Shown here: positions 7,710 to 13,945 of the stretch, piece by piece
Layout of the letters: each line of letters starts with the position of its first letter
Numbering within the stretch: the first letter of the stretch is position 1
Assembly (NCBI GenBank): GCA_019911785.1
Contig: JAIOJM010000366.1
Span: 1 to 21,541 of the forward strand
Direction of reading: 5' to 3'
DNA from: Sulfuricella sp.
Lineage (GTDB): Bacteria > Pseudomonadota > Gammaproteobacteria > Burkholderiales > Sulfuricellaceae
DNA: 21,541 bases
Position numbers and translations under genes: made by a program
The notes under the pieces: generated by a model
Database searches by the model: none
What the model saw: only the letters and a program-made list of their open reading frames with translations
What the model was told of the DNA's origin: nothing

Positions 7710-8639
7710 TCAGCAGCCGCAGTCTGCCTCGACCGAAATGCCCGTCTGGGCCGAGGCCTTCTCGCCGTTCTCGTCTTCCACCCGCAGGATCACGACATAC
7801 AGCCCTTGGGTAAAGGTGTGCTCCGCCTCCTTCGTCGAGGCCGATTCGCCGTCGCCGAAATCCCACGCGATGGACTTGATCTTTCCGCTGCCGCCCCCGA
7901 CCAACGCCTTGAAGTTCACCTTGTAGGGCGCATTGCCGCGGCGGTTGGCCACGCCGCCGATCCTGGCGGCGAGTTTTCCGCCGGCCGCCCCGGCGCTCTC
8001 CTCGGCGAGAAGGCTGCCGCCCATGTCCCTGGAAAGCTTCGCCAGGGACTGCCTGATCTTGTCCTCCATGGGCTTGGCGGCGTCCGGTTTGGCCCCGGCA
8101 GTGACCGTGCCCTGCTGGCCGCCGTCGATCCGCAAGCGATCCGTGCCCACATCGATAATCAGGCGGCCGGTCACAGACCAGGCCGTGAAACTCTTCTTGT
8201 CCGGGTCATGGTTAATGGCGAACTCGGCACCCTGGGTTCGCACATTCAACGCCCCCATGCGCACCTGGAATTCGGAAAACATGTGCTCGGGCACCTGCGC
8301 CTTGATGAAAAGGCGTCCTTTGTGCAGGTCCAGGATGGTTTTTTCCATCTTCTTCTCCAGGTCGAAGCTCACGCCCGCCAGTTCGATCTCGGTATTGGGG
8401 TAGACCTTCACCATGCCGCCGTTGGACCAGAAGAGCAAAGCCCCGGACTTGTCTTTTGCGGCCAGGCGGTCGCCGCGATCGAGGGTGTCGCCCTCCTTTG
8501 CGGGCTTCCAGTCCTGCGCGCCGCTACGCTTGATCTCGACGCTGCCGTCGCTCTGGGCGATCCTTACGCTCGACCCCTCATCCGCCCACGCAAAAGCGCC
8601 CCACATCAGGAAAACCGCAGCCACCAGGTATTTCATCAT
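7710..8639 (-). CDS. Secreted FecR-domain protein with C-terminal PKD domain
   Basis: The 309-residue protein has a Sec signal (to AFAWA, about residue 18). Next comes a FecR-like segment (about 23-160), with an SVRIAQSDGSVEIKR repeat, DRGDRLAAKDKSGALLFWS and the later ALNVRTQGAEFAINH. A polar linker follows, then a PKD domain (about 220-305: IAWDFGDGESASTKEAEHTF, then a VVILRVEDENG strand). It ends DCGC. FecR-like domains occur in anti-sigma regulators but also in secreted surface proteins. There is no membrane helix after the signal and no sigma factor nearby, so a surface or structural role is more likely. It is encoded 37 bp after another PKD protein. Start 8639 or 8636 (ATGATG) both follow GGAAG. 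Confidence 0.8.
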   Translation of the reverse strand: MMKYLVAAVFLMWGAFAWADEGSSVRIAQSDGSVEIKRSGAQDWKPAKEGDTLDRGDRLAAKDKSGALLFWSNGGMVKVYPNTEIELAGVSFDLEKKMEKTILDLHKGRLFIKAQVPEHMFSEFQVRMGALNVRTQGAEFAINHDPDKKSFTAWSVTGRLIIDVGTDRLRIDGGQQGTVTAGAKPDAAKPMEDKIRQSLAKLSRDMGGSLLAEESAGAAGGKLAARIGGVANRRGNAPYKVNFKALVGGGSGKIKSIAWDFGDGESASTKEAEHTFTQGLYVVILRVEDENGEKASAQTGISVEADCGC

Positions 8640-8676
8640 TGCTTCCGTTCCCTTAATTGATAAAACCGTTGCATTA

Positions 8677-9033
8677 CTACCTTCCACCGCATCCGTGAGA
8701 TTCCGATTCGATTGCCACGCTCGCCTTCCCGACGTGTCCGGCGGCATCGCTCACGGTCAGAATCACGTCGTAGCGCCCGACCTCGTACTCCTGTTCCGGC
8801 ACTTCCGGGCCGTCCAACTCCTTGCCGTTGCCGAGACTCCAGTGGAATCGCAGGGGCGGTGTAAGCCCAGTCGCCTCTGCCCGCAACGTGACGATCTTCA
8901 GCGGACGATCCGTACACAGGTTCTCGGCGACGATGCTCACGGAGGGTGCCGCGTCATGCGTTGCGGTCTGTCGGCCCAACGCGCTCGCCGTGCATCCGGA
9001 CAGGAGCAACGCCGCAAGCGCGACCCATTTCAT
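8677..9033 (-). CDS. Small PKD-domain lipoprotein
   Basis: This 118-residue protein has a type II signal peptide with lipobox LLSGC (C14), so it should be lipid-anchored. The rest is one PKD/Ig-like domain (FHWSLGNGKELDG, then YDVILTVSDAAGHVGKASV). It ends HGCGGR; another Cys lies in NLCTDR. The ATG follows the porin stop by two bases (TAGCCATG), and GGGGAGG lies within the end of the porin gene, indicating translational coupling. Function is unknown; PKD domains usually mediate protein-protein or surface contacts. The pairing with the FecR-PKD protein suggests that they work together at the outer membrane. Confidence 0.8.
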   Translation of the reverse strand: MKWVALAALLLSGCTASALGRQTATHDAAPSVSIVAENLCTDRPLKIVTLRAEATGLTPPLRFHWSLGNGKELDGPEVPEQEYEVGRYDVILTVSDAAGHVGKASVAIESESHGCGGR

Positions 9034-9035
9034 GG

Positions 9036-10838
9036 CTAGAACTTGACCTCCCCGCCGGCAACGACCTCCCATGCCGGGCTTGCCTTTCCGCCGTCGGGCA
9101 GTGCATAGGCCGCACCGGGCCGGAAGTACCCGAGGGAGACGAAGCCATCGAGGCGCTTGTAGATCGGGAAGGCCACGTCCAGATCGGCCTCCCAGCCCAC
9201 GTCCCTGGTCGTGGCGGTGGAAGTGGCTGTCCCCTGACTCCAGTCGAATACCGGCCCGCGGCCTTCGAACACTTCCTTCGTCGACCAGAGCCTGGTCAGC
9301 GACGGGGTTATCCTCAAGCCCTTGCGCGGCTCCAAGGTGGTGTCCAGGCGCACATAGGTGATATTGGAGAGATTGCTGTCCCAGAACGAGTAGCCGGCGC
9401 GGATGTCCTCGCTGTAGATATTTCCGAACTTGTGGCGTTCGCGGCAGAGGGAAAGTCCATTGAAATTACGCATCGTGCCGCTGGCAGTGCTGTCGGTTCC
9501 GTTGCCGGAGCCCCGACCGAATTCAAACCCTGCGGAAAGATTGGCGAGTGCCCCGACCTTGCCGAAGTCGCGCACGGCTTTCAGGAGCAGCGCATTGGCG
9601 CTCAACTTGCGATCCACCGTGTAGTCCCCGGAAAGCCAGACAGCTTCCGCGTCGAACTTCCATGTCGTGAAATCCGCCGAGGCCGAAATGCCCGTCCACA
9701 AGGGCTGAAAACCGCCGTCCCGCGACATCGTCGTCGCATTGAAGTCCTTGTCCAGATTCAGGTCGGCGTCGCCGGCCCCGCCGCGATCAACCGCCTTCAG
9801 GACATAAGGCTTCACGCGTAGCGAGCGCGAGGCGCGGATGTCCAGATCCGCGTACCAGGCGTCCAGATTGTTGGAGGCGCCGAATAACTCCTGGCGGTTG
9901 CCGCCCAGCCGTCCGCCCGTGGCGTTGAAGTTGGCGTAGCTGCCCCAGCCGCCCGCGACAGCCATGTAGCCGGCGGACAGGGTGGTCTGACCCCACGGCA
10001 ACTGGCCGAATGGATATTGGAGGCGGACGCCGTCCATCGGCCCTTCGAGGACGATTCTTTGCCCGACATCCCAGCTCTGCCGCCCGGCCCGCACCATGAA
10101 TGGGCCGGTGTACTGGACGAACAACTCGCGCACCAGATTGGAACCTAGCGTCTGGAACTGGCCCCAGCGCTCCAGCGTGCCCTCGCTGTCTTCCTTCCAG
10201 TCCGTCGAGAAGTTGCCCTTGTCGAGCACCAGTCGCGCCAGCAGCGCCTCGTAGGTGGCATCGATTTGCAGCGAGAAGCGGTGGTCGACGAAAGTGGCGT
10301 TGTCGTATTTCCACTGCTGAAGCGGGTTGTTCAGGTTGAAATTGTGGCGCGAGTTGGCTTGCGCCTTGTACTTGCCGGAAAAGTCGAACTTGACCTTGTC
10401 CTTCTGTTCTTCCTGCTGCCTGGCCGCCTCGGCCGCAGATTTGCGGGTCTGCGTCTCCAGCACGAGCAGGCGGCGGCGCGCTTCCTCGTCGCGCCCTTCC
10501 GCCTTTTTCTCCACCTCGGGCTCGTCCCATTCGCCCCCGACTACGGCGGGTTTGGCTGCAACGGGCTTGGCCTGCGCCGGCGCCGCTCCTTGCCGCTGGG
10601 TCAGTTCCGCCCGCAGCCGCGCCGTTTCTTCCCGGTACTGGACGACTTGGGCCTCCAGTTCCTGCAAACGGCGCAGGACTTCGCTCTCGGTAGTCTGCCC
10701 CTTGGCGGACGCAGCCTTCTTCACAGGGGGCGCGGCCAGCGCCTGGGTGACCATCCCGCCGCCCAAGATGGCGTATCCGGCGATGAGGGCGCAGGCCGAA
10801 ACCCTGCACTTTTGCTTCATAGGGTGCTTGTGCTGCAC
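9036..10838 (-). CDS. Outer-membrane beta-barrel protein with N-terminal coiled coil
   Basis: The 600-residue protein has a signal peptide (to about residue 35, ALAAPP) and then a heptad-rich coiled coil (ESEVLRRLQELEAQVVQY onward, about 50-85). An Ala/Pro linker and a second helical segment (about 115-148) lead to a barrel from about 150 to the end. Barrel features include repeated aromatic-terminated strands and a C-terminal Phe (GGEVKF), the usual outer-membrane assembly signal. It is long for a simple porin and has no heme motif. The GTG start at 10838 has GGAGAATGG upstream; an internal ATG seven codons in is the alternative. It lies between the triheme cytochrome and the PKD lipoprotein in the molybdoenzyme operon. 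It could pass substrate or, more speculatively, accommodate an electron conduit. Confidence 0.82.
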   Translation of the reverse strand: MQHKHPMKQKCRVSACALIAGYAILGGGMVTQALAAPPVKKAASAKGQTTESEVLRRLQELEAQVVQYREETARLRAELTQRQGAAPAQAKPVAAKPAVVGGEWDEPEVEKKAEGRDEEARRRLLVLETQTRKSAAEAARQQEEQKDKVKFDFSGKYKAQANSRHNFNLNNPLQQWKYDNATFVDHRFSLQIDATYEALLARLVLDKGNFSTDWKEDSEGTLERWGQFQTLGSNLVRELFVQYTGPFMVRAGRQSWDVGQRIVLEGPMDGVRLQYPFGQLPWGQTTLSAGYMAVAGGWGSYANFNATGGRLGGNRQELFGASNNLDAWYADLDIRASRSLRVKPYVLKAVDRGGAGDADLNLDKDFNATTMSRDGGFQPLWTGISASADFTTWKFDAEAVWLSGDYTVDRKLSANALLLKAVRDFGKVGALANLSAGFEFGRGSGNGTDSTASGTMRNFNGLSLCRERHKFGNIYSEDIRAGYSFWDSNLSNITYVRLDTTLEPRKGLRITPSLTRLWSTKEVFEGRGPVFDWSQGTATSTATTRDVGWEADLDVAFPIYKRLDGFVSLGYFRPGAAYALPDGGKASPAWEVVAGGEVKF

Positions 10839-10875
10839 GATACCATTCTCCGATTCATCGATGTTTTCGTCGGCA

Positions 10876-11442
10876 CTACTTGTTGGCCGCTTCCGGCGCC
10901 CCGTAGAACGTCTTGATCTTGCTGTCCGGGCCGTGGCACTCCGCGCAGACCAGCCGCTTCAGTGTCGGCTTGTACGGGTAGGGCTCCGCCGTCCGCAACG
11001 CCTCGACGCGGGTCGTATCCATATTCCCACCAGGGCGAACGATCTGCTTCTTCCAAACGCCCGCAGGAGACAGCAATACGTTGGGGTGGTAGACTTTTCC
11101 CTCGACAAACCAGCCCTCCTTCTTCTGATTACTCTTCATCGATGGGTCGATCATCTCGTGACAAGTCAGACAGTCGCGATTGTCGCCTTTGTAGGCGGTC
11201 TTCTTCGATGTCAGGTGCCGGCGGTGCAGGTTCAAAACATCCTTGCGTGCCGTCTTCACGTCCAGGATATCGTCATGGCACTTCATGCAAATTTTATTCT
11301 TGCTGCCGAAGTCCGGAACACTGCCTTCCTGCTGGCCGGGAACAGCCTTGGGCGGCCAGTCGATGGCGGACTGGGTTTCCAGTGCCGGGCATGTTGTCGA
11401 GGCAAGCGTCAGGAACGAAAAAATTACGATTCGGGTACGCAT
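10876..11442 (-). CDS. Periplasmic triheme cytochrome c
   Basis: The 188-residue protein has a Sec signal (about residues 1-20) and three CxxCH heme sites at C52-H56 (CMKCHDD), C91-H95 (CLTCHEM) and C166-H170 (CAECHGP). Additional His residues (HRRH near 73-76, YHP near 118-120) could be distal ligands for bis-His hemes. ATG 11442 is preferred since GGAGGG lies just upstream and the first 19 bases overlap the end of the chaperone gene. I do not recognise a named family. The context suggests an electron donor to the molybdoenzyme, receiving electrons from NapC. Confidence 0.85.
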   Translation of the reverse strand: MRTRIVIFSFLTLASTTCPALETQSAIDWPPKAVPGQQEGSVPDFGSKNKICMKCHDDILDVKTARKDVLNLHRRHLTSKKTAYKGDNRDCLTCHEMIDPSMKSNQKKEGWFVEGKVYHPNVLLSPAGVWKKQIVRPGGNMDTTRVEALRTAEPYPYKPTLKRLVCAECHGPDSKIKTFYGAPEAANK

Positions 11443-12119
11443 GTTTCCCTCCATTCGGTGTGAATTTCCTCAGTCAATTCCGGTACAAACTCCCGTTCCG
11501 CCTCCAGAAACTCGATGGTGAGACGAGAGAGCGCCTGGTATAGATCCAATGTCGTTTCATTGAGAACTTTCTCGCACAAGGGCTGGTGCCAGCGCAACAG
11601 GTGCTCGGTGAGAAAGCCATTCTGGAAATCCAGCGATTTCTGCAGCCCAGTCCGGTTGGGTTCCTTCCAGAACTGCTCCTCGATGTCGCACAGGAATTGC
11701 ATGAACTCCAGCTCGACTCCGATGTGGTCGGGAAGCTCCAGGCACGCCTCGGTGAATTGAGCACCGGCATCCAGGTAAACCTGTTGCACCCCCGCGGTCA
11801 CCCGACCGCCCAGGCGTTTGTATTCATCGAGATAGATCGACTCGTGAGGCACCACGCCGGAAGGCAGGACAAAAAGCCGCGTGTACTCCGCCGCCACCTC
11901 GTTGTCCTGGTTCTCCCCTGAGGCGGTATTCCGGAAAAATGCCGTCAAATCGTTCGCCGCCGCGCTGAAAACGCTGTTGCCGATTCCATCAAGAAGACCA
12001 CCTTCCCGGATCATCTCCACCAAGGCCCCGGAGGGCGGGGCAGTATAGAGCCTGGCCAGAACGGCATAGGTTCTCTTCCGCCCGGCAGCAATGGCTTCCA
12101 TTTTCTTATAATCAAGCAC
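11424..12119 (-). CDS. TorD/DmsD-family molybdoenzyme maturation chaperone
   Basis: The 231-residue, all-helical, cytoplasmic protein has the core typical of TorD/NarJ proteins: EVAAEYTRLFVLPSGVVPHESIYLDE, with the FxxLF...P..S pattern, then LPDHIGVELEFMQFLCDIEEQ. These chaperones bind the Tat leader of the catalytic subunit and hold it until the cofactor is inserted. A GTG start at 12119, overlapping the previous gene by eight bases and preceded by GGAGG, is preferred; ATG 12101 is possible. The gene lies in the same operon as the Tat-exported oxidoreductase, its probable client. Confidence 0.88.
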   Translation of the reverse strand: MLDYKKMEAIAAGRKRTYAVLARLYTAPPSGALVEMIREGGLLDGIGNSVFSAAANDLTAFFRNTASGENQDNEVAAEYTRLFVLPSGVVPHESIYLDEYKRLGGRVTAGVQQVYLDAGAQFTEACLELPDHIGVELEFMQFLCDIEEQFWKEPNRTGLQKSLDFQNGFLTEHLLRWHQPLCEKVLNETTLDLYQALSRLTIEFLEAEREFVPELTEEIHTEWRETCVPES

Positions 12120-13284
12120 CCTGAGTTCCTCCAAGAAAAAAGTTCCTCGCAATCGATTCGCGGCGGTCGCCGCTCACTTGGCACGACGGACAGACCTCTG
12201 ATGTCTCGCCCAGAAAACTCTCGTGGCATGACCGGCAAGTCCGCCTCGGTGCGGAAACAAGCGTGACGCTCGGTTGATCGAACAGCACGGACAGCTCGAC
12301 CGTTTCACGGATGCGAATGGCCTGGTAGAAGCACGCGGCTTCGCAGACCCGGCAGCCAGTACACAGCGCAGGATAAAAATCGAGGGCGTAGACGCCGTTC
12401 GCTTCGCGATGGCGCAACGCCCCCACGGGGCAGAGCGTCTCGCAGACGTTGCAGCCGACACACTGGCCGCCCACTTCCACATCGGCGAGAGGTAATCCGG
12501 CAGCGGGAAGCGACTTCGACCTCGCCTCGGCGCCTGGGAGGGCGCGTAGCACTTGCAGCAGCTCCGTCCGCTTCGGATTCCCGTGATGCCGTTGCACGGC
12601 GTCCCGGAAGGGCTCAACCGCCTGCTGCCCGGTCTCCGCGAACTCCGTTGCCGCGACGGTTGCGGTCTCCTTCCACTTCTCGGCTATGGCCCGGAACATC
12701 GCCCGGCGCGGATTGGGCGCCGCAGATTCATCCCGAGGCTCCGGCTTGCCAACCGATACCTGAACCCGCCCCATCCGGCTGGCGGTGAAACCCGCCGTTT
12801 CGCACAGCGCCTGCGCTAGAAACAGGGATCTCTCCCACGGGGGAGCGGCCCGGCTCAGCCCGCAGTCCGAGCAACCTGGATCGAGGAGTTCCACGCGCGC
12901 CGCGCCGCCTTGAATCGGCTCCAGCAGGAGCGCCTCCGTCAGCCGGCTGAGGCAGGGCAGCACCAGGTCCACCTTCCCCTCCGCCCGAGGGCAGGAGATG
13001 CGGAAAGCCTCGCCCGACCGCACCCGGCTGCGAATGCGTTCCGCGAGCTGCGAATCGCTTTCCTTGAGACTGATCGCACCGTTCGGGCAGGCCGAGGCGC
13101 AGGCGCCGCACCCGACGCACGCATCGGTGATTTCGGCTCCCTGCTCGGCAAACTGAACCGCGCCGGGAACCGGGCACACGACCGCGCACGAAGTGCAATA
13201 CGACTTCGTGGTGCGGAAGCGGGAGCACAAGCCGTGCTCCACGCTTGCCGGCAACTCCGGCTGGGTTTTGGCTAGCATATCCAT
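12112..13284 (-). CDS. Cys-rich polyferredoxin with central thiol region and Zn-ribbon-like tail
   Basis: The 390-residue cytoplasmic protein (no leader) has 25 or so cysteines in ordered groups. An atypical cluster C20-x9-C30-x2-C33-x3-C37-P is followed by a standard ferredoxin motif C56/59/62/66-P. A middle domain has C98, LPCL (C111) and GCSDC (C138, C141), reminiscent of the MvhD/HdrD-like thiol region. Two more ferredoxin motifs follow (C275/278/281/285; C308/311/314/318), then a CxxC...CxxC tail (C350/353/365/368). It could be a cytoplasmic electron carrier or an assembly factor for the Fe-S subunits. It lies between the B subunit and the TorD chaperone and overlaps the latter. I do not know a characterised member. 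Confidence 0.8.
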   Translation of the reverse strand: MDMLAKTQPELPASVEHGLCSRFRTTKSYCTSCAVVCPVPGAVQFAEQGAEITDACVGCGACASACPNGAISLKESDSQLAERIRSRVRSGEAFRISCPRAEGKVDLVLPCLSRLTEALLLEPIQGGAARVELLDPGCSDCGLSRAAPPWERSLFLAQALCETAGFTASRMGRVQVSVGKPEPRDESAAPNPRRAMFRAIAEKWKETATVAATEFAETGQQAVEPFRDAVQRHHGNPKRTELLQVLRALPGAEARSKSLPAAGLPLADVEVGGQCVGCNVCETLCPVGALRHREANGVYALDFYPALCTGCRVCEAACFYQAIRIRETVELSVLFDQPSVTLVSAPRRTCRSCHESFLGETSEVCPSCQVSGDRRESIARNFFLGGTQGA

Positions 13285-13308
13285 GCTGTTGACCGTCTCC
13301 GCAATCCG

Positions 13309-13935
13309 CTACTTGGTGGTGGTGTAGCGCACACTGGGATTGGTGTCGGCGCCGGAGACGGTGATGTTCACGGCGCGCGCACGCCTCTCCCGTATGAGCG
13401 GCGTCAGCTCGTTCAACTCGCCGAAGAACCGCACCTTGGCCGGACAGGTATTCACGCACGCAGGCAGCAAACCCTTCTCGACGCGATGGACGCACAGCGT
13501 GCATTTCTCCATGACCTTCGCCTCGGCGTTGAACTGCGGCGCGCCGTAGGGGCAGGCCCAGGCGCAGTAGCGGCAACCGATGCACTTGTCCTTGTTGATG
13601 AGGACGATGCCATCTTCCTTGCGCTTGGTGATCGCGCCCACCGGACAGGCCGCCAGGCAGGCAGGCCGGCCGCAGTGCATGCAGGGCATCGGCACGAAAG
13701 TCACGCCGACGTTCGGCGCCTTTTGCGCATCGCGGAAATCACCCTCCTCGATCTCGATCACGCGGTTGTAATCCACGCCGATGGGCGTGTTGTTCTCCGC
13801 CTTGCAGGCAACCGTGCAGGCATTGCAGCCGATGCAGTGCTCGATGTCGACCCACAGCGTGTATTGCTTCGGGCCCTGCTTGGCGAAGGACCGATCAACG
13901 GCTTCGCGTGGAATGACGGGTTTATATTCAGCCAT
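13309..13935 (-). CDS. Electron-transfer subunit with four [4Fe-4S] clusters (DmsB/TtrB type)
   Basis: The 208-residue protein has sixteen Cys in four groups: C34/37/40/44, C85/88/93/97, C118/121/124/128 and C145/148/160/164. This is the standard arrangement of the beta subunit of DMSO-reductase-family enzymes (DmsB, TtrB, PsrB, ArrB). It has no leader and would be exported as a passenger with the Tat-targeted catalytic subunit. AGGAG lies six bases before the ATG, and the gene follows the catalytic subunit by 10 bp. It links the molybdopterin subunit to the cytochrome donors. Confidence 0.93.
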   Translation of the reverse strand: MAEYKPVIPREAVDRSFAKQGPKQYTLWVDIEHCIGCNACTVACKAENNTPIGVDYNRVIEIEEGDFRDAQKAPNVGVTFVPMPCMHCGRPACLAACPVGAITKRKEDGIVLINKDKCIGCRYCAWACPYGAPQFNAEAKVMEKCTLCVHRVEKGLLPACVNTCPAKVRFFGELNELTPLIRERRARAVNITVSGADTNPSVRYTTTK

Positions 13936-13945
13936 GGCGGTCTCC

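Noticed and set aside
12220..12240. CRSCH in the polyferredoxin as a c-type heme site
   Set aside because: The protein has no export signal, and the motif is paired with CPSC eleven residues later, which fits a Zn-ribbon or rubredoxin-like site.
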